The notes below the pieces were generated by a model. That model was not told the DNA's origin. It ran no database searches and saw nothing but the letters and a program-made list of their open reading frames with translations. Below are positions 24,098 to 33,100 of a stretch of DNA of 37,152 bases, piece after piece. Made by a program: the position numbers and the translations under genes. The stretch comes from an uncultured Saprospiraceae bacterium (GTDB lineage Bacteria > Bacteroidota > Bacteroidia > Chitinophagales > Saprospiraceae), in assembly GCA_937930025.1 (NCBI GenBank), contig CALGJW010000371.1, forward strand, positions 1-37,152, written 5' to 3'. Each line of letters starts with the position of its first letter. Position 1 is the first letter of the stretch.

Positions 24098-24421
24098 CTA
24101 ACTATTGCTTTCGTTGTCAGAGTCGTCTTTAGGAAGTGAATTCACATTCTGCTTCACATGCTCAATAAAAATCTTTGCTGGCTTGAAAGCAGGAATATAA
24201 TGTTCCGGAATCTCAATGGCAACGTTATTTTTTATATGACGACCTATTTTCTTTGCTCGTTTCTTAATGATAAAACTTCCAAATCCTCTGACGTACACAT
24301 TTTCGCCAGATGACAATGTGCTCTTCACCTCTTTAAAAAATGTTTCTAGGGAAACTAGTACATCTACTTTAGGGACTCCTGTCTTCTCAGAAATTGCTGC
24401 TACTAAATCAGCTTTTCTCAT
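24098..24421 (-). CDS. HU/IHF-family DNA-binding protein
   Basis: This 107-aa protein matches the bacterial histone-like fold over residues 1-92. It starts MRKADLVAAISEKTGVPK and has VYVRGFGSFIIKKRAKKIGR, corresponding to the HU/IHF motif before the DNA-clasping arm. PAFKPAKIF occupies the usual C-terminal position where HU has PAFKAGKAL. The last 15 residues are an acidic, Ser/Asn-rich tail (KDDSDNESNS). It would bend and compact DNA as a dimer. It is the first gene of a minus-strand unit with the TPR gene; the 278-bp region upstream is shared with the divergent yicC gene. Confidence 0.93.
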   Translation of the reverse strand: MRKADLVAAISEKTGVPKVDVLVSLETFFKEVKSTLSSGENVYVRGFGSFIIKKRAKKIGRHIKNNVAIEIPEHYIPAFKPAKIFIEHVKQNVNSLPKDDSDNESNS

Positions 24422-24699
24422 CGTTATTCTTTGGTTTACAAAAAGTTATATAATTTAATTTTGGACCCCAATAAGGCGGGGCAAATGTCGCAATTTATTC
24501 CCTCAAAAGAAAGGGTAAACACTAAAAAACTTCAAAAATAGGAAGAATTTTTAAAGCTATCTGTCTGAGCATCATTTAATTACTATACGAATTAGGTTAA
24601 TTTCTGTTACCTACAGGGTATTCAGAACTAGTCAAATTGTAAGCCCACCCTTAGTTTTTGACTATATTTGCGACTTAAATCACTAGTAAAATACCTTAT
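24422..24699. promoter_or_regulatory. Divergent promoter region between HU and yicC genes
   Basis: This 278-bp AT-rich gap must hold promoters for both directions. On the plus strand a perfect Bacteroidota -7 element TATATTTG (TAnnTTTG) occurs at 24663-24670, 30 bp before the yicC ATG. The -33 element is less clear, the nearest TTG being at 24637-24639. No matching element could be assigned with confidence for the HU gene. No gene was seen. Confidence 0.55.
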
Positions 24700-25575
24700 A
24701 TGCTGCTCTCAATGACTGGCTTTGGAAGAGCCAAAGGAAATTACCAAGATAAGACCATATCTATTGAGCTCCGGTCATTGAATTCAAAGTTTACAGATCT
24801 AAGATTTAAGCTTCCTCAAAATTACAAGGAAAAGGAGGCAGATTTACGTAAAGTAATTACCGAAGCACTGGAAAGAGGGAAGATAGAAATGACCATAGAT
24901 ATGGTATCCATGAAGGGAGATGGCGAGTTCGGTCTGAATAAAGCGCTTTACAAGAAATATTTTCAAGAGATTAAGGACTTGAACGATGAGCTTGGAATCG
25001 AATCCGGAGACATCAGCCAGACGATTATTAGACTTCCCAATGTTGTTTCTGCAGCAGCAAATACTATTGACGAGGAAGAGTGGAAGTCTGTACAACAAAT
25101 TCTAAAGGAAGCTATTGACAATTTTACAACCTTTAGAAAAACGGAAGGAGCTGCAATGAATAAGGATTGCGAGCTACGAATAAAAAATATCTCCGACTAT
25201 TTAGAACAAGTGGATCCATTTGAAACGAATCGTGTTGATAAGTTAAAGGCACGTATGTTGAAAAATATGGAGGAGTATGTGGGCAAAGAAAAAATTGATG
25301 CCAATCGATTCGAACAGGAGATTTTATATTATTTAGAAAAGATAGATATCACGGAAGAAAAAGTTCGTTTATCTCAACATTGCAAATATTTTCTAGAAAT
25401 TTTAAATGAGGATACCACCCTTAAAGGACGAAAATTAGGTTTCATCGCTCAAGAAATTGGTAGAGAGATCAATACCTTGGGATCAAAGGCCAATAGTTCA
25501 GAAATCCAACGTTTCGTAGTAAAGATGAAAGATGAATTGGAAAAAATAAAAGAGCAAGTCGCTAACACCCTTTAA
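24700..25575 (+). CDS. yicC: YicC/YloC-family endoribonuclease
   Basis: This 291-aa protein has the diagnostic N-terminus LLSMTGFGRAK and SIELRSLNSKFTDLRFKLP, and the C-terminal DUF1732 part with ERKGR-like TTLKGRKLGFIAQEIGREIN (about 236-255) and TLGSKANSSEIQ. YicC proteins are stress-induced endoribonucleases with a ring-shaped oligomer. The gene is followed after 19 bp by gmk, the usual order in many bacteria, so the two are probably one operon driven by the TATATTTG element upstream. The start at MLLSMTGFG fits the family. Confidence 0.94.
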   Translation: MLLSMTGFGRAKGNYQDKTISIELRSLNSKFTDLRFKLPQNYKEKEADLRKVITEALERGKIEMTIDMVSMKGDGEFGLNKALYKKYFQEIKDLNDELGIESGDISQTIIRLPNVVSAAANTIDEEEWKSVQQILKEAIDNFTTFRKTEGAAMNKDCELRIKNISDYLEQVDPFETNRVDKLKARMLKNMEEYVGKEKIDANRFEQEILYYLEKIDITEEKVRLSQHCKYFLEILNEDTTLKGRKLGFIAQEIGREINTLGSKANSSEIQRFVVKMKDELEKIKEQVANTL

Positions 25576-25594
25576 AGTTTTTGCTGGATTCGAG

Positions 25595-26212
25595 ATGATC
25601 AAGTTACCATTTACCTTAAACAAAGAGCCAGGAATCGTAATTTTTACTGCCCCTTCAGGTGCGGGAAAAACAACGATTGTTCGTCATTTACTTTCTACGT
25701 TTAAAGAGTTAGGGTTTTCTGTATCGGCCACCAATCGTCCAGCCCGACCTCATGAAGTCGATGGCAAAGACTATTATTTTTATCGAACGCGAGAGTTTTT
25801 GAGAGAAGTAAAGAGCGGTTCTTTCTTGGAATGGGAAGAAGTCTATGACGATCAATTCTATGGAACATTAGGTTCTGAAGTAGATCGTATCTGGTCAAAT
25901 AATAAGCACATTTTGTTTGATATCGAAGTGAATGGCGCCTCGAATCTTAAAGAAAAATATGGGGAAAGAGCATTAGCCGTTTTCATTAAACCGCCGAGTA
26001 AAGAGATTCTTTTTCAACGACTAAAAAAGCGTAAAACGGAGACAGAGGCAAGCTTAAAAAAGAGAATTGCCCGAGCAGGAAAGGAGTTAACTTTTGAGGA
26101 TAAATTTGATTATGTCCTCCTAAATGATGACTTGGCTACAGCTTTTCGAGAGGCAGAGGCAATTGTTGAAGCCTTTTTAGGCATTACGAAAACTAGAGAA
26201 ACCTCAGAATAA
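25595..26212 (+). CDS. gmk: Guanylate kinase
   Basis: This 205-aa protein has the P-loop APSGAGKTT (19-27), the GMP-binding ATNRPARPHEVDGKDYYF and FLEWEEVYDDQFYGT, and the lid arginines in LKKRIARAGKEL. It phosphorylates GMP to GDP with ATP and is essential for GTP supply. The track start MIKLPFTLNKEPG is plausible and length matches other Gmk proteins. It follows yicC by 19 bp. The 147 bp after it before apaG show no clear terminator. Confidence 0.96.
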   Translation: MIKLPFTLNKEPGIVIFTAPSGAGKTTIVRHLLSTFKELGFSVSATNRPARPHEVDGKDYYFYRTREFLREVKSGSFLEWEEVYDDQFYGTLGSEVDRIWSNNKHILFDIEVNGASNLKEKYGERALAVFIKPPSKEILFQRLKKRKTETEASLKKRIARAGKELTFEDKFDYVLLNDDLATAFREAEAIVEAFLGITKTRETSE

Positions 26213-26359
26213 CTAGAATTTTTGGCATTACCTCTCCGTATTTTCCACAAAATTTAGGTCTAAGATTGACAAATCCCCTTGAATTACCGAAATTGCGCAG
26301 TATAATAGCATATCGATATATCGCCAATTGGCTTTAAATTAGATTGTCAAACACCAACC

Positions 26360-26746
26360 ATGGAGACGCTTATAACAAATGGAATTCAAATTTCAGTCAA
26401 TACATTTTATCGCAAAGATCAATCTGATCCTTATGCTTTTCAATTCATTTTTGGCTACCATGTTACAATAGAAAATTTAGGTGATCAGCCAGTTCAATTA
26501 CTTTCCAGACATTGGACAATTTATGATTCAATTGGATCTACCAGGGAAGTGAATGGAGATGGAATAGTAGGGCTTCAACCAGTTTTAAATCCTGGGGAAA
26601 GTCATAAATACCAAAGTTGGTGTCCATTAACAAGTGACATGGGTTATATGAGTGGATCTTATCTCATGCAAAATCTCCAAGATAATACCACATTTAGAGC
26701 CGCTATCCCTAAATTCAATTTGATCGCCCCTTACAAGTACAGCTAA
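26360..26746 (+). CDS. apaG: ApaG (DUF525) protein
   Basis: This 128-aa protein is a single ApaG domain. The family landmarks are FQFIFGYHVTIENLG, VQLLSRHWTIYDSIG, REVNGDGIVGLQPVLNPGE and the C-terminal YQSWCPLTSDMGYMSGSYLM. ApaG has a fibronectin III-like fold and is linked to cation and diadenosine-tetraphosphate metabolism in enterobacteria, but its exact activity is unsettled. It appears to be a single-gene unit, ending 24 bp before the convergent DUF4412 gene. Confidence 0.95.
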   Translation: METLITNGIQISVNTFYRKDQSDPYAFQFIFGYHVTIENLGDQPVQLLSRHWTIYDSIGSTREVNGDGIVGLQPVLNPGESHKYQSWCPLTSDMGYMSGSYLMQNLQDNTTFRAAIPKFNLIAPYKYS

Positions 26747-26770
26747 TCAGTTCTATCCTTAACCCTCTTC

Positions 26771-27652
26771 TTAAAATTTGAAAGAAGGCATTTCCATAAT
26801 GTCGTATTGAGCTGTATTGAATATTGCTGTGTCGTATGTTCCTATTTTAATATCAGAATATTTCATTACCAATTTACTTTTTCCGTTTTTGGTTATGGTA
26901 GTTGTCATAATTGGAAAGCCATCTATCTTTTTGAGGGATTCCGCAAAACTTTGCTTGCTTGCTTTCGAGAAATAAAATAAATTTTCCATCATTTTCTTTG
27001 AATCCAATCCCAATTCTTTGGTAACCCAAGTTGTGGTAACGCCATCATCTGAAGTGATTTCATATTCTTCGCAAGAATAGCCATCGATTGTTTTCGAGTT
27101 GCCCGTCTTTCGTGCTTCATAGGTTTCCATACCCCAATCCTTGGTCATCATTCTAGAGATATCAGTTTTGATCGCCTGCTTTTCTTCCATATCGATTACC
27201 ATTATCATGCTCTCCTCATTTATATCAATAATCATTACACTGGTTGGTTTACCATCGGATGTCATTTTCATGGCCATATCTTCAGGACCAAAGTGATATT
27301 CAACTAACATAGGTGAAAACTTGTCCATCTTGTCTTTGGTATAAGATTCCAAGGTGGCGTTGAATGAACCCACGAAATAATTCTTATGTGGAACACTTGA
27401 TTTGCGTTCGCTAGCTTCTTTTTCTGATGAAGTAGCTTTTTCTTTGGATTCCGGTCGATCAGTAGAATTTTTGGGCTTTTTATTAAACAGTTTCTCAAGA
27501 GACTCAAGGCCTTTGTTTGCTGCCTCTTCCAATTCTTCTTCTAATGATTTATCAGGCTTCTCAGTAGGAGTAGGAGCATTTTCAGGTGTGGTTTGGGTAA
27601 ATCCAATTGAAAAATTCAATAAAATTATCGCAATAGTTAATAAGGCCTTCAT
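26771..27652 (-). CDS. Secreted DUF4412-domain protein
   Basis: I choose the ATG at 27652 because it begins a good signal peptide, MKALLTIAIILLNFSIGFTQ; the track start at 27718 adds 22 residues upstream. The mature part has a low-complexity Pro/Glu/Ser/Lys segment (about 20-90), then a domain of about 190 residues resembling DUF4412: VEYHFGPEDMAMKM, MIMVIDMEEKQAIKTD, GYSCEEYEI and DDGVTTTWVTKELGL. The family is found in Bacteroidota envelopes and has no known activity. The fold is probably a LolA/LolB-like beta structure (inference). A terminator at 27741 separates it from the sigma factor gene upstream, so it is probably transcribed separately. Confidence 0.8.
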   Translation of the reverse strand: MKALLTIAIILLNFSIGFTQTTPENAPTPTEKPDKSLEEELEEAANKGLESLEKLFNKKPKNSTDRPESKEKATSSEKEASERKSSVPHKNYFVGSFNATLESYTKDKMDKFSPMLVEYHFGPEDMAMKMTSDGKPTSVMIIDINEESMIMVIDMEEKQAIKTDISRMMTKDWGMETYEARKTGNSKTIDGYSCEEYEITSDDGVTTTWVTKELGLDSKKMMENLFYFSKASKQSFAESLKKIDGFPIMTTTITKNGKSKLVMKYSDIKIGTYDTAIFNTAQYDIMEMPSFKF

Positions 27653-27740
27653 AACAAGTAATTTTGATAGGAAAAGAATGCCTTCAAATATAGAAAGTTG
27701 AAAAGAGAAATTCTTCAAGTTTAAATTTGTCTAAAAGAAA

Positions 27741-27771
27741 AACCGGTTAATTGTTGGGACAATAACCGGTT
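27741..27771 (-). terminator. Rho-independent terminator of the ECF sigma factor gene
   Basis: AACCGGTTATTGT pairs with ACAATTAACCGGTT (one bulged base, loop of about four). On the minus strand the stem is followed directly by TTTTTCTTTT. It lies 25 bp after the sigma factor stop at 27796. The stem is nearly symmetrical, but the T-run is present only on the minus-strand side. Confidence 0.85.
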
Positions 27772-27795
27772 GCTCATATATTTTAAGACAATAAT

Positions 27796-28323
27796 TTAAC
27801 CTCGGAATTGATTCATCTTTGGATAACGAATCGCTATTTTCTTTTTAAGCTCTTTTCGGGCAAAAAAGATTCTAGATTTCACTGTTCCTAATGGCAGACC
27901 CATATGTTCAGAAATCTCATGATACTTATACCCTTTGTAATGCATTAAAAAGGGAATTTTAAAACCATCTTGAAGCAAGTCAATCATTCCAGTCAACTCT
28001 TTGATAAGAATGTTAGCTTCCCCTTCATTAACCTCCGTCTTCGCTCCGGAGTCAATGAAGTAGTTGTTATCGGTCGAATCAGAAAAAGTGTTCCGCTTAA
28101 TCTTTTTTCGATAATCATTAATAAAGATATTCTTCATAATGGTCATCAACCAAGCTTTGAAATTAGTTCCAGGCTGAAACTTTTCTTTGTTCTTTATCGC
28201 TCTAAAGGCAGTCTCTTGGAATAAGTCCTTAGCATCATCCCTATTCTTTGTTAGATTATATGCGAAGGCATTCAACAAAGAAGTTGTCTGGTTGAACTTT
28301 TCTTGGAATTCAAATGTAGACAT
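27796..28323 (-). CDS. ECF-type RNA polymerase sigma factor
   Basis: This 175-aa protein has a sigma-2 region (about 10-78) with AFAYNLTKNRDDAKDLFQET and NFKAWLMTIMKNIFINDYRK, an acidic linker, and a sigma-4 region (about 110-165) with DGFKIPFLMHYKGYKYHEI and GLPLGTVKSRIFFARKELKK. It directs RNA polymerase to a specific promoter class. No anti-sigma gene lies downstream; a terminator follows at once, so it is a single-gene unit. Around its start are three copies of TTAAACAAA in two orientations and a TAnnTTTG element at 28374-28381, suggesting dedicated control. The regulon cannot be read from this window. Confidence 0.93.
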   Translation of the reverse strand: MSTFEFQEKFNQTTSLLNAFAYNLTKNRDDAKDLFQETAFRAIKNKEKFQPGTNFKAWLMTIMKNIFINDYRKKIKRNTFSDSTDNNYFIDSGAKTEVNEGEANILIKELTGMIDLLQDGFKIPFLMHYKGYKYHEISEHMGLPLGTVKSRIFFARKELKKKIAIRYPKMNQFRG

Positions 28324-28652
28324 GATGGCTATTTTGTTTAAGTAAATGAGGCTATTTTCATGATAACCTTAAACAAACCTAGTGATTTTGTCTAACTTTT
28401 CCTAATAAAAGATTAAACAAAATAGAAAATTTTTGGCCAAATTATCTCATTTCTTTACCAAGCATTCCACTTACTAACTGATTATCAATTACTTACGAAA
28501 TGTTATCAATATTAATACTTCTTTAAAAAAGTGAAAATTAAACTAGATGCAACAGCAATTCGTTTGAATTGCTCCTTGAATCAATCAAATTAATCCGTTC
28601 GAATTGAACAAACAAGCCTACTCAAAGAGATCACTTTTACTATTTTTACCAA
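28324..28652. promoter_or_regulatory. 329-bp divergent regulatory region between the sigma factor and DUF3820 genes
   Basis: No gene is seen here. On the minus strand TAGGTTTG at 28374-28381 is a perfect -7 match for the sigma factor gene. CTATTTTGTTTAA (28329-28341) and TTAAACAAAATAG (28413-28425) form a perfect 13-bp inverted repeat around that promoter, and CTTAAACAAA (28368-28377) is a third copy touching the -7 element. Nearer the DUF3820 gene, AGCAATTC-GTTT-GAATTGCT (28554-28573) is a perfect 8-bp hairpin without a T-run. Confidence 0.6.
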
Positions 28653-28904
28653 ATGGAAACTCCTCAAATTCAGGGCCCAGACCCCGAGTTATTAAAAGAT
28701 CTTGTTCGAGTAAGAATGCCATTTGGTAAACACAAAGGAAAGTTGATCGCCGACATTCCAGAGGCCTATTTGCTCTGGTTCAACAGTAAAGGATTCCCTC
28801 CTGGAAAATTAGGTATGCTTATGAGCACCTGTTATGAAATGAAGTTGAATGGCATGGATAATATGCTTTATGAACTAAAGCAGATGTTTGGTGATAAAAA
28901 ATAA
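28653..28904 (+). CDS. DUF3820 family small protein
   Basis: This 83-aa protein has the DUF3820 core MPFGKHKGKLIADIPEAYLL (39-58 in the chain), followed by WFNSKGFPPGKLGMLM. The motif MPFGKYKG-x-LxxLPxxYLxW also appears in parts of nucleases and in small proteins once described as quorum-sensing-regulated virulence factors, but the biochemical role is unknown. It is monocistronic, with a hairpin 80 bp upstream. Length is typical of the family. Confidence 0.88.
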   Translation: METPQIQGPDPELLKDLVRVRMPFGKHKGKLIADIPEAYLLWFNSKGFPPGKLGMLMSTCYEMKLNGMDNMLYELKQMFGDKK

Positions 28905-29101
28905 TGATCATTCACCTTTGAATCAATTTCATTTTTCTTATTCTATTTATTTCAGAAATCGTTTGTGTTTTTAGGTATGGTTATTGATTATGATGGACTT
29001 AAGCATTAATGTTTTTTAACATATAGACAGACTAAGTGCTTATTTGCCCAAAATGAATAAACGATCAATAATTATTATTCATTTACCGAACACAAACCTT
29101 A
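28905..29101. other. Intergenic region with palindrome upstream of the TetR gene
   Basis: The 197 bp hold no gene. AAATGAATAA (29051-29060) and TTATTCATTT (29075-29084) are perfect 10-bp inverted arms with a 14-bp spacer, ending 17 bp before the TetR start. The size and place fit an operator for the TetR protein itself, although spacers in TetR operators are usually shorter. Operator use is inferred. Confidence 0.5.
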
Positions 29102-29686
29102 ATGGCAAGACCTAAATCTTTTGACCCTGATGTTGCATTGGAAAAAGCAATGCATGTTTTTTGGAAAAATGGCTTTCAAGGCGCCTCTATGCCCCTTTTG
29201 ACGAAATCTATGGGCATTCATCCTGGCAATCTCTATTCTAACTATGGAAATAAAGAGAACCTCTTTTTCCGAAGTATCCAACTATACCAAAAAAACCAAA
29301 GGCTCGAGATGATACATTTCATCAAAGCTAATTCCCTTGATCCATTGTCTTGTTTGAAGGGCTTATTAAGTCAGATGATGCAAGCAGTAAAATTAGATGA
29401 AGAAAACAAAGGTTGCTTAATGATTAATGCCTTTTTAGAAATACACATTTTCAATGCTAAGATTAAAGAAAAAATTACGGCTCACTTTTCTGATATGAGA
29501 AGGATTTTTGAAAATCTAATTAATGAAGCAAAGGACTATGGTCAGATTTCGAAATATCGCGATACGGAAGGAATGGCGTCCATGATATTAAATAGCCTAG
29601 TTGGCGTTCATGTTTTTCAAAGACATCCTACTACTATTGATCAATCGGAAATTTTATATGCAGAATTAATAGAAAATTTAAGGTAG
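29102..29686 (+). CDS. TetR/AcrR-family transcriptional regulator
   Basis: This 194-aa protein has a typical N-terminal helix-turn-helix, MARPKSFDPDVALEKAMHVF then WKNGFQGASMPLLTKSMGIH and NLYSNYGNKENLF (about 1-55). The C-terminal half resembles the TetR_C ligand domain of the AcrR subgroup that controls efflux pumps or short-chain dehydrogenases. MARPREFD starts are typical of that subgroup. No efflux or reductase gene lies beside it, so its target is not apparent. A 10-bp palindrome just upstream is the best candidate operator. The following gene is convergent. Confidence 0.9.
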   Translation: MARPKSFDPDVALEKAMHVFWKNGFQGASMPLLTKSMGIHPGNLYSNYGNKENLFFRSIQLYQKNQRLEMIHFIKANSLDPLSCLKGLLSQMMQAVKLDEENKGCLMINAFLEIHIFNAKIKEKITAHFSDMRRIFENLINEAKDYGQISKYRDTEGMASMILNSLVGVHVFQRHPTTIDQSEILYAELIENLR

Positions 29687-29737
29687 ATTTTAAAAATGGC
29701 CTCAATGCAATTGATAGATTGCTTTACAATAAGTAGA

Positions 29738-30133
29738 TCAACCGCCAATTTCGCATTCCAATGTCACTAGGCATTTGTCCACCTTTTTACCCTTATCTTT
29801 CTTGTAGTCATAGTAGGTCGCCAAATAAGCTTCGTTATCACACTCCCCTTTACCATAGTAAATCACATAAGCAAATTCAGTATCAATCTTGTGGTACTTA
29901 ACCACACCACCAATGATGCAATTTCCGCATTCCTCGCTGGTGACAATTGGTTCTACTACATATTCTGCCCAAATAGCGGGGTCTGAAACTTCAGAAGCAT
30001 CCCATTTACAATCTTTAACAATCTCTTCTTTTTTGTCTTTTTGGTAATCCTTCTTATCGAGATCATCCTTCGCACAAGAACCTAAAGTAAATAGTATCAA
30101 TAGAACAAAACTTATTTTCGCTGCGCTCATCAT
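29738..30133 (-). CDS. Small Cys-rich lipoprotein
   Basis: This 131-aa protein has a lipoprotein signal, with hydrophobic KISFVLLILFT and lipobox LGSC with Cys at about residue 20. The region after Cys is highly charged (AKDDLDKKDYQKDKKEE) and may act as a tether or a surface-export signal, since Bacteroidota surface lipoproteins often carry charged residues after the Cys. The mature part contains seven further Cys, among them SEECGNCIIGG, so disulfides are likely. No family is recognised. It lies 50 bp downstream of the large T9SS protein gene on the same strand. Confidence 0.75.
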   Translation of the reverse strand: MMSAAKISFVLLILFTLGSCAKDDLDKKDYQKDKKEEIVKDCKWDASEVSDPAIWAEYVVEPIVTSEECGNCIIGGVVKYHKIDTEFAYVIYYGKGECDNEAYLATYYDYKKDKGKKVDKCLVTLECEIGG

Positions 30134-30183
30134 TAGAAATTTAATTAGACTAAAAGTAAATAAATTCTAATAAAGGTGGAAGA

Positions 30184-33100
30184 TTAATATTTGACAATTT
30201 TTGTTTGCCATTGCTGATGCCCATTGATTAATGTAAGTATATAAACCCCAGCATTCAATTTTGACAAATCCAGTTCTTGGTTTTGAAAGGCCGGATTATC
30301 AATCAGGGTACGTCCCAATTTATCCTGCAACTTTAAATCAAAAGAAAAATCTTTGCTGGTAAGAATAACAACTTTTTCACTTGTTGGATTAGGATAAATT
30401 TGAATTTTTCCAAACGGATTTAATTCTTCAATACCATCAATAAGATTTACAGTAATATTGGTGACCACCATGCTGTCGCACATTCCAGTTATTGGATAAT
30501 TAGTCGTAATAGTTGTATCCGTTGTGTAAATATTTCCCATATAGGGTTCGTTTGAATTGACCGTAACGTTTAACTCTGTAAGAATTTGAGCTTGCACATC
30601 AAAGTAAGTAGTTATCAAGCTATCGTAAGCCGCATACTCCGTCGTGAGTGTGATGAATGTATCTTGAAAAATTTCAATTCCATTAAATTCATCCCCAAAG
30701 CACCATGTCAATTCTTGACTACCAAATCGCCTTGGCTTTTCGATCGTATGAATAGAATATTCTGTAATGACGGGATCATTGAAATCAAAATAAATGGCCG
30801 CTCGATTTTGAATAACTGTGCCAGGAAAATTGCCTTCTTTCTGCTTTATTTTAAATTTAACAAATCCATTTGAGCCGAGATCATCTAGCGACTGATAGGG
30901 TAATTGAATATCAGAGAATTCAAATTCGATAATTCCGTTGCCACTTAGATTATAATTATAGTTATGGCTACTTGCTCCTAATCGAATAGTCGCGGGATCT
31001 AATGTACCGGGTAATGTGTCGATGATAACTACACGAAAAGCGTAGTCCGTTCCAGTATTTTGAAAACGAATTTGATAATCTATTTCTTGGTCGGCTGCAA
31101 TAAAATTTTCGTTTCCATAGCCGAGTGGATAGCCAATTTTATCATTGGGATCGTAAGATCCTCGGTTTCTTTGACAATCTATGGAAATGAAAGGATTGCT
31201 ATCGTTTTCGCCAAAGACTGATACAAAGCCAAGATTAAAATTTCCTGGATCTATGCTACATCCTTCAATTGCAATACTCGGATAATCGTTCCCAGGATGG
31301 CCTTGTTCTTGCTGTGCAATCATCCGGACGGTTGAGCCTCCAGCATATTCATCAACGGTCATAGATTGCTGTGGGTCCAACTCAAAATTACCCACTCGAA
31401 GAATTACGTCATCCACGATAATCACGTAGTCCAGTGCTTCATCCATGGGACCTGTCCCAACATTTTCAATCGTAAACTGTACAGTATCTCCGATACATTC
31501 CGCATTCAATTCTACCCGTGCACCTGACCATGAAGGGTCCTCTTGAAAACAAAGTGAATCAGGGAATATTTGAGCTTGCACGCAATGGTTCTGTCCTAAG
31601 ACCGTTGAATCGCAATCTAATGTTGCATAAATATGAAAGGAACCGCAATCCCCAACTCCAACGTCACCAATATCAAATATTTGAATTCTTCCATTTTGAC
31701 CAGTGATAGGAATGGAGGTGGAATCTATTGTTAAAAACAGATCTAAGATGACTTCAACATAAGCATCCTGAGCCCCAATAGTTCCGAGGTTACAATATCG
31801 CACCGTGTAATCATTCTGAAAACAACGACGAAGTACCGGCGTGGAAATATCAACTTCGAGTAATGGACAATCTATCAGCGGCTGAATGCCAAAATCAAAT
31901 TGTACAGTATTGGAACCTGTGCTTAAATCCACATTGAAAGTATCGCAAGCTCCCCAGTAAGCATTGGGCAACTGAACGGCTAGCGTATAATTTTCTTCAA
32001 AAGTATTGAGATCATAAACGCCGTTCTCATCAGTTGAACCGTAGAAGTCTTCAGAAGGACCATCAGCGATCACTGTCCAGTTTTCTAAGGCTGTATAATT
32101 TTGATCAATCGTACAATCCAAGTCTTCATCTTCAAATACGGTTCCTGCAATATGACTATTGAAGATGCAGCCGTTTTCATCAAATCTCGCAACAAATAAG
32201 TTTGTAAAAACGGGTACCCCAAATAAATTTTGAGTAAAGCCTGTTCCAATAAATTCATCCCCGTTTCTAATTATATTCTTCAAACGAACATCTACACTAT
32301 TGGGAATAATATTTTCCTTTCTGGAAATAAAATTTCCGCTTAGGTTAATTGTATATACTTGAATCTGATTGAAAGTCTGAAGGCAATCTGAAGCGGAATT
32401 AGTAAATATTTTAAAATGATTTGATTCTTCAAAGATATGAGTTGCTAATTGTCCCCTACAATTTTCTGGGTCGCCTTCTACCGAGTTGGACCAAAGTAAT
32501 GTACCAGTTTGACTATAATTTCGATAATTAATTCTATCAAAACCGTTACCTGATGCCACCAATAAATTGCCACTAGAGGTACGCATCATTGTTGATCCAA
32601 AAGTTAGCGTCCAGTTCAGGTTTTCAGCAAATATTACCGAACCCGTCAAGTTTACTTTGGACAGAAAAACTTTTGAAGGGCTAAGCGTTCCATTAGCATC
32701 GGCAACCCATGAGATACCGAAGAAAACATAACCATCACTTTCGATATGAAATTGCTTTGGACGTTCTTCCCGAGGTATACTTTGTCCAGTTGTCGGGACA
32801 TCAATAAAATTGAAGTCATATTGAGCAGCGATAGCTCCACTGTTAGTAATTTTAGTAAGAAAAGATTCTTGAACTCCTTTACTTCCAACTGCAATAAATT
32901 CACCACTTGAATCTTCCTGAACGTCAGATACGAAATAATTAAAATTAGGATCTGCAATGGTTTGGGTCCAAAGAGTTGTTCCGATGTTATCAACTTTTGT
33001 AACTACACCTTGGTATCTCCCATTGAGATCTACTTTTCCGTAATAAAAAATAGTATTTCCGTCGCTTGTGGGAAGTACCCCTGGAGTTAAGGGTTGCGAT

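Noticed and set aside
27653-27718. N-terminal 22-residue extension of the DUF4412 protein
   Set aside because: The signal peptide begins at the internal Met encoded at 27652.
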